Assembly (NCBI RefSeq): GCF_014650995.1
Contig: NZ_BMWA01000008.1
Location: 62,001-126,000, forward strand
From: Streptomyces viridiviolaceus
GTDB taxonomy: Bacteria > Actinomycetota > Actinomycetes > Streptomycetales > Streptomycetaceae
Direction: 5' to 3'
DNA: 64,000 bases
Below the pieces are notes generated by a model. That model saw only the letters and a list, made by a program, of their open reading frames with translations, searched no databases and was not told where the DNA came from. Made by a program: the position numbers and the translations under genes. Each line of letters starts with the position of its first letter. Positions within the stretch are counted from its first letter, which is position 1. Shown here in pieces: positions 20,883 to 29,946 of this stretch.

Positions 20883-21632
20883 ATGGATCGCAACGCCGAC
20901 GCACCTTGGTCGAAATTCGATCCTGAGGTGTATGTCGACAACAACTACCGGACGCCGCTGGAAGTCGACCTGCTGATCGTCCGGTTGATGCGTGACTACT
21001 TCAGCCGCTGCTTCACGGGGGCCGTCCCGGATTCCGTGCGGGGTGTCGACGTCGGCGCCGGTGCGAATCTCTACCCCGCGCTCTCCATGCTCCCCTGGTG
21101 CGAGAAACTGCTCCTGCTGGAGTACGCGCGACCGAACGTCGAGTACCTGGAGCGGCAGGTCTCCTCCGGCGGATACGACACGGCGTGGGACGCGTTCTGG
21201 GAAGTGCTCCGCGAAGCCCCGGCCTACGCCGAGATCGAACCGAGGGGCCGGGTCGGCGAGATCGTCCGCGTGGAGCGCGCCAACCTGTTCGACCTGGACG
21301 GGCAGCGGCGCTGGGACATCGGAACGATGTTCTTCGTCGCCGACTCGATGTCCGAGTGCCCCGAGGAGTTCCGGCGGGGCGTGCGCTGCTTCATGAACGC
21401 GCTGGGCGAGGGAGCCCCGTTCGCCGCCGCGTTCATGAAGGAGTCGGTCGGCTACCGCGTCGGCGAACACCATTACCCGGCCTACCGGGTGAACGAGGAC
21501 CGGGTCAGGGAAAGCCTGGAACCGTTCACCGCCGAGCTGGAGATCCACGATCTGCACCACATGGTGCGGCCGGGACACGAGGGGATGCTCCTCGCCCTGG
21601 GGCGGAGGAATTCGGAGATTGCCACCCCGTAG
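20883..21632 (+). CDS. SAM-dependent methyltransferase, SCO2525-like (cassette gene 1)
   Basis: 249 residues. Motif I 'GVDVGAGANLYPALSML' lies near residues 54-70, an acidic residue follows in 'LLLEYARPNVEYL', and 'WDIGTMFFVADSMSECPEEF' (residues about 139-158) marks the late motif. Its layout resembles the NNMT/PNMT/TEMT small-molecule methyltransferase family. ATG at 20883 has AGGG five bases upstream; upstream GTG/ATG codons lack a good site. It is 55 bp before gene 2 on the same strand. By recall this is the family named for S. coelicolor SCO2525. The methyl acceptor is unknown. Confidence 0.82.
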   Translation: MDRNADAPWSKFDPEVYVDNNYRTPLEVDLLIVRLMRDYFSRCFTGAVPDSVRGVDVGAGANLYPALSMLPWCEKLLLLEYARPNVEYLERQVSSGGYDTAWDAFWEVLREAPAYAEIEPRGRVGEIVRVERANLFDLDGQRRWDIGTMFFVADSMSECPEEFRRGVRCFMNALGEGAPFAAAFMKESVGYRVGEHHYPAYRVNEDRVRESLEPFTAELEIHDLHHMVRPGHEGMLLALGRRNSEIATP

Positions 21633-21687
21633 GAACGGGGACCATGTCTGCACACAGGGCAACGAGATCTGTACGAGGGGTGCGGGG

Positions 21688-23532
21688 ATGCAGATCAAGC
21701 CACGCCAGCATCTGCTGGACGTCTGGCGGGCCGTGGCCCGCCACTCGTTCGACGACGGAAAGCTCGTCTGGGGGGACACCGACGGGCTGAGCAGCGTCGC
21801 CGACGCCGAGCGGCTGCTCTGCCTGCTGTACCCCGCCACCGAGGTCCCCGCGTTCCGCCTCGACCAGCCGGACACCACCGAGCGGGACGTCCTGCGCGTA
21901 CTGGAGGGCGTCGGCAGCCGGCTGGAGATCCCGCCCAACCTGATCACCGCGCTCGCCCAGTTCATGCGCACCCACACCGGCCCGGACGACAGCCCCACCT
22001 TCGCCGGCGGGCACTACTTCAAACCGGCCGACCCCAAAGACGAACTCACCCACGAGCAGGCCCAGCTGGGCGTGGTGGACTCCTACTCCATGTCCGTCAC
22101 GCTGTGCCTCGCCACGCTCGGCTTCCTCAAGATCTACGAGGGCACCACGACCCGCCCCGAGGTGCGCAAAGCGGTCGCCGAGCTCAGAGAGGCCACGAAC
22201 ACCCGGCTGACCGCCGCCATGATCAGCCTGCTGCGCTCCTTCACCGTCAACGTCTTCGACGCCGAGTCCGAACAGGGCCGCCGCCTGATCGAGGTCATCG
22301 GGCAGAACAGACAGTCCGACCGGGCCGTTCTCCAGCAGTTCTCCCGCCGGTTCCGCCCGCTGCGCGCCACGATCATCGAGAGCCTCACGCGCGGCATCCA
22401 GGTCGACGAGAGCATCCGGGACGAGAGCCAGCTCTTCGAGTGCGGCTGGGCCTGGGGCGTGGTGAAGGACGCCCCGAAGGTCACCGACCTGGAGGAACAG
22501 GTCCCCGGCCAGCCCGACGGCATCGCCGACCGGCTGCCCTACGTGTACTTCACCGTGGTCGCCCTGGACGGCATCCAGGACCTGTTCTCCGAGCGCACCC
22601 TCACCCTGGGGCTGCTCGACGCCGACCAGCAGAAACTCGCCGAGGCACTGCGCCTGCGCTGGGAACTGAGCCAGCAGTACTGGTCGGCCGTCGCCCGCTT
22701 CGGGACGGACCGCTGGCCACTGGAGGACCTCCCCTGGCAGACCACCGGCCTGCGACTGGAGTCCGAGTACTTCTCCCTGACCGTCGCGGCCATCCTCGTC
22801 CACGACCTGGTCCGCCGGAAGGCGACCGACGACGACCTCACCCGCACCGTCGCCATCATGGAACGCCTCGCCGACCGCGGGCGGGTCACCAGCCGGATGA
22901 CCAGACAGGACCCCACCATCCGGCTGCACAACCCCGGAGTCACCATGCCGCTCGCCGGGTCGGAGCGCTCCGGCGGGCTCCTCCAGTGGCGGATGACCGA
23001 CTTCTCGGCCCAGCTCCTCAAGCGGATCATCCAGCTCGCCGAACTGTCGCGGAACATCGGCGCCCAGGACCGGTTGCTGCGCCTGGCCGAGCGGGCCTTC
23101 GAGCACCTGTGGGACCGGCGGATCGAGGAGGGCGACGGCGCCGACCTCTGGGACGACGTGCGGGCCGTCTACCCGGATGCCCGCGACGCCGGCCCGCGCC
23201 TGTCCTGGAGCATCACCGAGCGCATCACCGAGTGCCTCGTCGCCGCCCGCAACCTGTACGAACAGCAGCCCATCCGCAGCCCCGAACTCGCCCAGCTGGC
23301 CCGCGAACTGCTCAGCGAGGCCACCCACCTGTTCGGCAAGGAACAACTGGAGGCGTCCGCCGGCACCGACGGAAGCCGCGGCCGGGCGATGCGCAGCATC
23401 GAGAACCGCCTCGACCACGCCCGCAGCCTCATCGACGAACGGCCCGCCACCGCCTTCGCGCTCGCCCTGCCCGTACTCCAGGAACTCGACACCCTGGCGC
23501 AGGCCAGGGGCGCCGCCGCGCAGGAGGTGTGA
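21688..23532 (+). CDS. SCO2524-family protein of unknown function (cassette gene 2)
   Basis: 614 residues, soluble-looking and largely helical: no signal peptide or membrane segment. It opens with 'MQIKPRQHLLDVWRAVARHS' and has a run of paired helices reminiscent of a helical-repeat scaffold, e.g. 'LLKRIIQLAELSRN' and 'LLRLAERAFEHLWDRR'. No enzymatic motif was seen. ATG at 21688 with GAGGG seven bases upstream is preferred to an earlier in-frame start at 21619 that would overlap gene 1. It ends 3 bp before the TTG of the P-loop gene, with CAGGAGG inside its own last codons, so the two are coupled. Confidence 0.8.
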   Translation: MQIKPRQHLLDVWRAVARHSFDDGKLVWGDTDGLSSVADAERLLCLLYPATEVPAFRLDQPDTTERDVLRVLEGVGSRLEIPPNLITALAQFMRTHTGPDDSPTFAGGHYFKPADPKDELTHEQAQLGVVDSYSMSVTLCLATLGFLKIYEGTTTRPEVRKAVAELREATNTRLTAAMISLLRSFTVNVFDAESEQGRRLIEVIGQNRQSDRAVLQQFSRRFRPLRATIIESLTRGIQVDESIRDESQLFECGWAWGVVKDAPKVTDLEEQVPGQPDGIADRLPYVYFTVVALDGIQDLFSERTLTLGLLDADQQKLAEALRLRWELSQQYWSAVARFGTDRWPLEDLPWQTTGLRLESEYFSLTVAAILVHDLVRRKATDDDLTRTVAIMERLADRGRVTSRMTRQDPTIRLHNPGVTMPLAGSERSGGLLQWRMTDFSAQLLKRIIQLAELSRNIGAQDRLLRLAERAFEHLWDRRIEEGDGADLWDDVRAVYPDARDAGPRLSWSITERITECLVAARNLYEQQPIRSPELAQLARELLSEATHLFGKEQLEASAGTDGSRGRAMRSIENRLDHARSLIDERPATAFALALPVLQELDTLAQARGAAAQEV

Positions 23533-23535
23533 GCC

Positions 23536-24453
23536 TTGCTCGTCTTCGCCGCCTCCGACAAAGGAGGCACGGGCCGCTCGGTGACCAGCGCCAACCTGGC
23601 GTACCAGCGCGCCCTCACCGGCGACCACGTGGCCTACGTGGACTTCGACTTCGGCTCGCCGACGGCCGCCGCCGTCTTCGACGTGCCCGGCGCGGTGCGC
23701 GGCACCGAGGAGCGCGGACTGCACTCCTACCTGGAGGGCGAGATCGCGGAACCCGCCAGGATCGACGTCTGGCGGCAGACCGAGCACCCCCTGCTGCGCG
23801 CCCGGCCGAACCAGTCCGGCCGCCTGGTCCTGTTCCCCGGTGACGCCGGCGGCGGCGAGTTCGCCACCGACGACGACGCCCTGGAGCGCTGCATCGACCT
23901 CCTGTTGCGGCTGAACGGCGAGTTCGACCTGATCGTGGTCGACCTGAGCGCCGGCCGCTCCTACGCCGTGGACATGGTCCTGGCGGCCACGGCCCACCCC
24001 CGGATGCGCAACGTCCCCTTCCGCTGGCTGGTCTTCCACCGCTGGACCCGGCAGCACGTGATCGCCGCCTCCGGGCTCGTCCACAAGGAACACGGCATCA
24101 TCGGGGGCGGCGTCGAGCGCGGACACGACGAGGAGTCCCTGCGCGCCGCGATCCGCTTCGTGCGGGCCGCCGTGCCCGACCCCGAGTCGCCGCTGTGGTC
24201 CCAGGGCTCACCCGCGCAGGCCGCCTGGATGCAGTCCTGCGACGAGGCGCTGCGCAGGCTCGCCGCCGAGCACCGCATCGGCGACAGCGTCGTCCTCGGC
24301 GTCGTACCGCTGGAGCCCATCCTGCAATGGCGCGAACAGCTGATCACGGAAGAGGACGTGCTCTCCACCCAGATCGCCAACAAGGAGACGCTGGAGGCAC
24401 TGGAGGAGATCGCCCGGCGCCTGACGGACGACTCGTACTGGGGGCAGCCGTGA
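23536..24453 (+). CDS. SCO2523-family variant P-loop ATPase (cassette gene 3)
   Basis: 305 residues of the ParA/MinD-like SIMIBI class. The N-terminal P-loop reads KGGTGRSV (residues 9-16): the deviant-type signature Lys (K9) is kept, but the usual Lys after the last Gly is Arg14. 'AYVDFDFGSPTAA' provides the next Asp, and 'FDLIVVDLSAGRS' resembles the Walker B strand. It is probably an ATP-binding switch, possibly weak in hydrolysis. TTG start at 23536, with CAGGAGG eight bases before, is supported by the P-loop position. The stop overlaps gene 4 by GTGA. Confidence 0.83.
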   Translation: MLVFAASDKGGTGRSVTSANLAYQRALTGDHVAYVDFDFGSPTAAAVFDVPGAVRGTEERGLHSYLEGEIAEPARIDVWRQTEHPLLRARPNQSGRLVLFPGDAGGGEFATDDDALERCIDLLLRLNGEFDLIVVDLSAGRSYAVDMVLAATAHPRMRNVPFRWLVFHRWTRQHVIAASGLVHKEHGIIGGGVERGHDEESLRAAIRFVRAAVPDPESPLWSQGSPAQAAWMQSCDEALRRLAAEHRIGDSVVLGVVPLEPILQWREQLITEEDVLSTQIANKETLEALEEIARRLTDDSYWGQP

Positions 24454-25415
24454 CGGAGGCAGTGTTCCGCGAGACCGCCGCCGACCCGCGCACCCAGGCG
24501 GTCCCACTGGCCCACCTCTCGCTGGAGCTGGGCCACCTCTACATGGAGGACTTCGAGGCCGGACCCGAGCGGCTGCGGCAGCACTTCGCGCAGGTGCGCC
24601 CCTGGGTGGACGCCGCCCGTGCCGCCGCGGCGGCACGGGCCGGCGGCAAACGCCCCCGCATCAGCACCTGCTTCCTGATCGACGACTACTTCACCCGCTT
24701 CTCCAGCCCCGCCGAACTGGTCCCGCTGCTGCTGGCGGAGGCCGACCGGGCCGGGCTCGTCGTCGACTACCTGGCCCGCGAGTCCGGCTGCGCGGTCACC
24801 GGCAAGGTGCCGGTCGCGGAGGCGGTGGCCGGCCGCATAGTCGAGTCGCCGCCGCCCGGCAGCTACGGACTGCGCCCGCCGGCCGCGCAGACCGGCTGGC
24901 TGGCCAACGGCGTGCGCAGCCCCGTCGCGCGCGCCCCGCAGGCGATGAAGAAGGCCGCCGCGTGGCAGCCGCCCAAGGAGACCGCGGCCCGCCGCCACTC
25001 CGTCTTCCTGGACGTCGAGCTGTGGAGCGACGACGCGGGCGGACACCGCACCTGGTCCTGCCCCTTCCTCGCCGCGGTGTGGCAGCTCGCCCGCCTCGGG
25101 CTGCTGCGCAACGAGGGGGAGCCCGTCTTCGTGCCCCAGCCGCACACCGCCCCCGGATTCCCCGACGACTGGGACGAACTGCCCGCACTGGTCCGGCTCA
25201 ACCCCCGGGCGGACCCGTTCGCCGCCTACCGGACCTGCTCGGTGCTGCCGAGCAGGTTCCTGCCCGTCGAGCACGCCGTCCGCGTGATCCTGGACCAGAC
25301 CGAGGTGGACCGGGGAGCACTGCGCCAGGTCGCCGAGCGGTCCGCCCGCGAGCAGGTCGCCGTACCGGACTCCGTGGCCGACCGGGTCTCCTACGTCTTC
25401 TACGCGGGGTCCTGA
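24450..25415 (+). CDS. SCO2522-family protein of unknown function (cassette gene 4)
   Basis: 321 residues from GTG at 24450, which overlaps the stop of the ATPase gene. Early text reads 'VPLAHLSLELGHLYMEDFEA'; a conserved-looking 'RISTCFLIDDYFTRFS' follows near residues 70-85, with adjacent acidic residues, then 'HSVFLDVELWSDDAGG' and 'WSCPFLAAVWQLARLGLLR'. No membrane segment. The alternating hydrophobic strands and paired Asp residues suggest an alpha/beta enzyme-like fold but I cannot name one. One base separates it from gene 5. Confidence 0.78.
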   Translation: MTEAVFRETAADPRTQAVPLAHLSLELGHLYMEDFEAGPERLRQHFAQVRPWVDAARAAAAARAGGKRPRISTCFLIDDYFTRFSSPAELVPLLLAEADRAGLVVDYLARESGCAVTGKVPVAEAVAGRIVESPPPGSYGLRPPAAQTGWLANGVRSPVARAPQAMKKAAAWQPPKETAARRHSVFLDVELWSDDAGGHRTWSCPFLAAVWQLARLGLLRNEGEPVFVPQPHTAPGFPDDWDELPALVRLNPRADPFAAYRTCSVLPSRFLPVEHAVRVILDQTEVDRGALRQVAERSAREQVAVPDSVADRVSYVFYAGS

Positions 25416-25416
25416 C

Positions 25417-26430
25417 ATGAGGGCCCTGGAGGACGCCGGCAGCGCACCGCACGCCGTACTCGCCTGCGGAGAGGTCCGCACCTGCCTGCTGCCCGCCCGG
25501 CAGGCCCTGGACGTCCGGGCCGCCGCCCAGCTCCTGGGACTGCGCGCCGACGAACGGGTCCTGCTCTCCGAGCGCCCCAACCTCTACGCGCGTTCGCCCG
25601 ACACCCTCACCGGCGTCGACTGCCCCCTGCCCAGCGCCAACGGCGCACACGTGCGCGCGGTCGGCACGGTCGCCGCGCGGGCCGCCCTCACCGAGGGCCG
25701 CGTGCTGCAGACCTCCGCGTACTTCCGCCTGCCCGCCGCCGGCCCCGACCGACGGCGGCCGTGGGGCCACTACCTGGTGCGGCCCGGCACGGTCGAGCCG
25801 TTCGGGAAGCTGCCCCACGAGGCGGTCGCCCAGGGAGTGCTCGACGGCGGGCGGCACGGCGAACTCGACGTCGGACTGATCGCCGGCGGACTCCTCACGC
25901 GACTGCTGCGCCACCCCCTGCTCGACCAGCGGCCGCCCCTGAGGTCCCGGCCCACCCGGCTCCGCTGGGTCGCCCTGCCCGCGGAAGGCGGCGAGGGCCC
26001 GTCCATCGAGCGGTTCACCCTCGCCGAGGACGAGCTGCGCACCGTACGGCTCCGGGTGCCCGAGGGCACACCGGCCGCCGATGCCGCCGGACTCTGCGAC
26101 GATCTCGCCCTGCACGACTGGCTGCTCACCACCGTGGTCCGGCTGCTGGACGGCATCAGACTGGGCTCCGAGCCGCCGTCCGCCCGGGTGGGGCCGGGAA
26201 CGCAGGACCCTCCCGCCGTCGTCCGGGCGCTGCGGCCCGCCGTCGACCACCTGCTGCACCTGTGGATGCCGCGGGCCCGGGTGGCGAAGGAACTGGCCCC
26301 GCTGTGGGAGGCGTTGGAGGAACGACCCGGCTTCACCCGTCAGTGGCAGGCGTTGGTGCAGCGCATCCGCGACCAGCTCACCCTGCACGCGATTCCCACG
26401 CTGTACCGGGAGGTGGAGCCCGCTCCCTGA
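25417..26430 (+). CDS. SCO2521-family protein of unknown function (cassette gene 5)
   Basis: 337 residues, ATG at 25417 directly after the gene 4 stop. The N-terminal half is strand-rich ('AVLACGEVRTCLLPARQAL', 'RLLRHPLLDQRPPLR'), the C-terminal quarter helical ('VVRALRPAVDHLLHLWMPRARVAKEL' split across residues about 262-287). No catalytic motif or membrane helix was recognised. Tight packing with genes 3 and 4 suggests a shared complex. Eighty-seven bp separate it from gene 6. Confidence 0.77.
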   Translation: MRALEDAGSAPHAVLACGEVRTCLLPARQALDVRAAAQLLGLRADERVLLSERPNLYARSPDTLTGVDCPLPSANGAHVRAVGTVAARAALTEGRVLQTSAYFRLPAAGPDRRRPWGHYLVRPGTVEPFGKLPHEAVAQGVLDGGRHGELDVGLIAGGLLTRLLRHPLLDQRPPLRSRPTRLRWVALPAEGGEGPSIERFTLAEDELRTVRLRVPEGTPAADAAGLCDDLALHDWLLTTVVRLLDGIRLGSEPPSARVGPGTQDPPAVVRALRPAVDHLLHLWMPRARVAKELAPLWEALEERPGFTRQWQALVQRIRDQLTLHAIPTLYREVEPAP

Positions 26431-26517
26431 CCGGACGCCCACGAGCGGATCCGGCAGGGCCCCACGCACATCCCCGCACCCCGATCCGACGCGTATCCCA
26501 ACGGGGGGAGAAGCGAG

Positions 26518-27702
26518 ATGAGCACGGCACAGTCACCCCAGCCCGAGGACACCGCACGCACACCCGGTCCGGCGATCCCCGGCCCGGCCGTCGGGGGGCG
26601 TACGTCCAAAGACCCGGAGAGACTCCGCACGGCCCCCGCGGCCCCCGCCCCCGAGGAACAGCCCGGACCGTCCCGGTGGACGCGCCGGCTGCTGGCCGGC
26701 CTCGTCGTCGGCGCCCTCGCCTGGAGCGTCACCGCGCTGCTGACCCCGGAGGACGGGCCGCTGCGGCAGTTCGCGGCCGCGCTGCTGTGCGCAGGCGCCG
26801 CGGTGATCGTCCCTCACATCCTCGGCGGGGACCGGAACGCGCCGGACCACACCCGGCGGACGGAGAGCGTGCTGACCGAGACCGCCGCCGCCGTACGGGA
26901 CGGCCTGGAACGGCACGACGAGGAGCTGCGGACCGCCCTCGCCCGGCACACCGAGGACGTGCGGCAGCTGGTCGAGAGCCTCCCGGCCACGGTCCGGGAC
27001 GACGGGGGCGACGAGTCCCACCCCCAGCTGGACCGGGTCCGCCTCGACGGCGCGCCCGAGCTGGCCAAGAGCTTCGCCGAGGTGCTGGCACCCGGGCCGG
27101 CGATCCTGTACACGTTCGTCCGCCTGGAGATGAAACGGGTCGTCGGCCACATGTCGGACCTGACCAACCTGACCGCGGAGTGTCCCGGCGAGAACCACGA
27201 CTGGATGCTCACCCTCACCCGCGCCGCCGAGCAGTCCATCTGCGCCACCAGCACCTCCGTCGACCGGGAGTTCTGGAACAGCGAGCCCGCCAGCCGCTAC
27301 CTCCAGGCCCAGCAGGAGGCGATCGACGAGCAGGGCGTGTCGGTGCGCCGGCTGTTCCTGCTGGAGAGCGCCCGGGAACTCGACGACCGGCTGCTGCGGC
27401 TGTGCGAGGAGCAGGAACTGCTGCGCATCGAGGTGCGCGTGGCCGTCCTGCCCGAACTGCCGCCGCACCTCCAGCGCGGCACCACCAACGACTTCATCGT
27501 CTACGACGAGGAGGTCTCCTTCGAGATCGAGCAGGACCTGCGCGACGTCAACGTCCGCACCCGGCTCAACGCGCGTCAGGACCACGTCCAGGACCGGATG
27601 AAGCGCTTCAAGGAACTCTGGGACGCGGGGATGAGCGTCCGCGAGCTGGAGGTACGGGTCGACGACGAGGAGGACGGCACCTGGATGGTCGACAGGGGGT
27701 GA
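26518..27702 (+). CDS. Membrane-anchored protein with coiled coil and cytoplasmic C-terminal domain (cassette gene 6)
   Basis: 394 residues. A Pro/Ala-rich N-terminus (1-60) is followed by two adjacent membrane helices (about 62-80 and 84-104), a charged helical region (about 110-165), and a C-terminal domain (about 175-394). The latter has 'SICATSTSVDREFWNSEP', 'AIDEQGVSVRRLFLLESA' and 'NDFIVYDEEVSFEIEQ'. The 'FW...YL...AI..G..V.R.F' pattern recalls a PLD-like or receptor-output domain of unknown function, without HKD residues. ATG follows GGGGGGAG. A perfect palindrome 11 bp after the stop ends the unit. Confidence 0.75.
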   Translation: MSTAQSPQPEDTARTPGPAIPGPAVGGRTSKDPERLRTAPAAPAPEEQPGPSRWTRRLLAGLVVGALAWSVTALLTPEDGPLRQFAAALLCAGAAVIVPHILGGDRNAPDHTRRTESVLTETAAAVRDGLERHDEELRTALARHTEDVRQLVESLPATVRDDGGDESHPQLDRVRLDGAPELAKSFAEVLAPGPAILYTFVRLEMKRVVGHMSDLTNLTAECPGENHDWMLTLTRAAEQSICATSTSVDREFWNSEPASRYLQAQQEAIDEQGVSVRRLFLLESARELDDRLLRLCEEQELLRIEVRVAVLPELPPHLQRGTTNDFIVYDEEVSFEIEQDLRDVNVRTRLNARQDHVQDRMKRFKELWDAGMSVRELEVRVDDEEDGTWMVDRG

Positions 27703-27712
27703 GCCGGCCGGT

Positions 27713-27752
27713 GCGCCGGTCCGTTACTCCCCGGGGAGTAACGGACCGGCGC
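27713..27752. terminator. Perfect 40-bp palindrome ending the cassette
   Basis: Two 20-base arms, 27713-27732 and 27733-27752, are exact reverse complements with no spacer; the arms run GCGCCGGT...CTCCCC and GGGGAG...GGCGC. In RNA this gives a stem of up to 18 bp with a CCGG turn. It lies 11 bp after the gene 6 stop and 111 bp before the MMPL gene, so it most likely acts as terminator. No T-run follows. Confidence 0.8.
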
Positions 27753-27863
27753 GGCCGCCCCCGGCAGTAGCCGCCGACTCGCCCTTCCGCCCGACGACGC
27801 GGCCCCTTCGCGCCGGGAGTCTGGAGACCGACCCAGACACCCGACCGGAGGGAGGCCCGTCAC

Positions 27864-29942
27864 ATGGGGGCCGCAAGGACAAGCTCACGGCGACGGCGGG
27901 CCGTGCCCTGGCTGGTGCTCGGGCTGTGGATCGCCGTACTGGCACTCGCCTCGCCGTTCGCCTCGAAACTCTCCGACGTGCAGCGCGACCGGGCCGTCGA
28001 CTACCTCCCGGCGAGCGCCGACTCCACGCAGGTCGCGAAGATCCAGGACCGGCTGCCCGGCGGCGAGGCCACCGAGATGGTCGTCGTCTACCACCGCGAC
28101 GGTGGCCTGACCGCCGCCGACAGGGCCACCGCAGCCGACCAGATCGCCGAGATCGCCGGCGCCCACACCCTCACCGGCCGGCCCGCCGGCATCCCGTCCC
28201 GGGACGGCACCACCGTGATGTACCCGGTGGCCAGCACCGAACCCGGCCAGGACGAGGAAGCCCGCGACGAACTCGTCAACGCCGTAAGGGACGTGGCCCG
28301 GGGCGGTGACGGGCTGAGCGTCGAGGTCGGCGGCGCGGGCGCACTCGCCACCGACGCCGCCGAGGTCTACAACTCCCTCGACGGACCGCTGCTCTACACC
28401 ACGGCCGCCGTCGTCGCCCTGCTGCTGATCGTCATCTACCGCAGCCCGTTCCTCTGGCTCGTCCCGCTCGCCGTCGCGGGCATGGCCGACTACCTGTCGA
28501 TGGGCGTCGCCTACGGCCTCAACCAGTGGTTCGGCACCTCGGTCTCCGGCCAGGCCTCCGGCATCATGACGATCCTGGTCTTCGGCGCCGGCACCGACTA
28601 CGCCCTCCTCCTCGTCTCCCGCTACCGCGAGGAACTCCGGCGCATCGAGCGGCCGTACGACGCGATGGCGGCCGCCCTGAGGGGCTGCGGCCCGGCCGTG
28701 CTCGCCTCCTCCGGCACCGTCGCCGCGGGACTGCTCTGCCTGCTCGCGGCCGACCTCAACTCCAGCCGGGGCATGGGCCCGCTCGGCACCGTCGGCGTGC
28801 TGTGCGCACTGGCCGCCATGCTGACCCTGCTGCCCGCGATCCTCGTCCTGCTCGGCCGCCGCGTCTTCTGGCCGCTCGTGCCCCGCTACGGCAGCACCCC
28901 CAAGGCCCGCCGGTCCCTGTTCGCGGCCATGGGCAGCTCCGCCGGACGCCGGCCCCTCGCCGTCCTCGCGGGCGGCGCCGCCCTGCTCGGCGCGCTCGCC
29001 CTCGGCAGCCTGAACCTGCCCGGCACGCTCAAGCAGGAGGACTCCTTCACCTCCAAGCCCGACGCGGTCGCCGCCATGGAGACCCTCGCCGCCGCCTACC
29101 CCGAGCGCGGCACCCAGCCCATCACCGTCATCGCCCCCACCGGCCGCGCCGACGCCGCCCTCGCCGCGGCCCGCGACACCCGTGGCGTCGAGAGCGCCGA
29201 GCGGGGCCGCAGCGGCGGCGGCTGGACCGAGATCAGCGTCCTCGCGGCCGCCCCGCCCCAGTCGGCCGGCGAGACCGCCACGATCGAGGCCCTGCGCGAC
29301 AGGCTCGACGGCTCCTACGTCGGCGGCCCCAGCGCCCAGCAGATCGACCTGAAGGACACCAACGCCCGCGACACCGCCGTCGTCGTGCCGATCGTGCTGC
29401 TGTCCGTGCTGCTCATCCTCGTCGCCCTGCTGCGGTCCCTGGTCGCGCCGCTGCTCCTGGTGGCCGCCGTCGTCGCCGTGTGGGGCGCCGCCCTCGGCAT
29501 CGGCGGGCTCGTCTTCGGGCCGCTGTTCGGCTTCGAGGGCACGGATCCGGGGATGGGGCTGCTGTCCTTCGTGTTCCTGGTGGCGCTGGGCGTCGACTAC
29601 GGCATCTTCCTCATGCACCGCATGCGCGAGGAGTCCCGGAACGGCACCGAACCCGTCGAGGCCGCGCTCATCGCGCTGCGCACCACCGGCGGGGTCATCG
29701 CCTCCGCCGGGCTCGTCCTCGCGGCCACCTTCGCGGTGCTCACCAACATGCCGATGGTGCAGCTCGTCGAACTGGGCTTCGTCATCGCCGTCGGCGTCCT
29801 CCTGGACACCTTCCTCGTCCGCACCTACCTGGTCACCAGCGCGAGCGTCGCCCTGCGCCGCCGGGTGTGGTGGCCGGGCCGGCTGTCCCGGGCGCCCGAG
29901 GAGCCCGTACGGGCCCGGGAGCGCGAGCCCGTCGGTGCCTGA
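27864..29942 (+). CDS. MMPL-family RND-type transporter
   Basis: 692 residues with two tandem MMPL halves. Each has a helix, a large periplasmic-side domain, and a cluster of helices; 'FGAGTDYALLLVSRYREEL' (residues about 234-252) and 'LVALGVDYGIFLMHRMREE' (about 571-589) are the two conserved 'G(T/V)DY' proton-relay motifs. Such proteins export lipids, polyketides or dyes using the proton gradient. ATG follows GGAGG. Direct co-orientation with the two-component pair downstream suggests, but does not show, that they serve one stress response. Confidence 0.92.
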   Translation: MGAARTSSRRRRAVPWLVLGLWIAVLALASPFASKLSDVQRDRAVDYLPASADSTQVAKIQDRLPGGEATEMVVVYHRDGGLTAADRATAADQIAEIAGAHTLTGRPAGIPSRDGTTVMYPVASTEPGQDEEARDELVNAVRDVARGGDGLSVEVGGAGALATDAAEVYNSLDGPLLYTTAAVVALLLIVIYRSPFLWLVPLAVAGMADYLSMGVAYGLNQWFGTSVSGQASGIMTILVFGAGTDYALLLVSRYREELRRIERPYDAMAAALRGCGPAVLASSGTVAAGLLCLLAADLNSSRGMGPLGTVGVLCALAAMLTLLPAILVLLGRRVFWPLVPRYGSTPKARRSLFAAMGSSAGRRPLAVLAGGAALLGALALGSLNLPGTLKQEDSFTSKPDAVAAMETLAAAYPERGTQPITVIAPTGRADAALAAARDTRGVESAERGRSGGGWTEISVLAAAPPQSAGETATIEALRDRLDGSYVGGPSAQQIDLKDTNARDTAVVVPIVLLSVLLILVALLRSLVAPLLLVAAVVAVWGAALGIGGLVFGPLFGFEGTDPGMGLLSFVFLVALGVDYGIFLMHRMREESRNGTEPVEAALIALRTTGGVIASAGLVLAATFAVLTNMPMVQLVELGFVIAVGVLLDTFLVRTYLVTSASVALRRRVWWPGRLSRAPEEPVRAREREPVGA

Positions 29943-29946
29943 ACCG

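Noticed and set aside
21526..24126. 866-codon open frame antisense to cassette genes 1-3
   Set aside because: Composition is Gly/Val/Leu/Asp/Gln-rich shadow with no family; the forward genes carry clear motifs.
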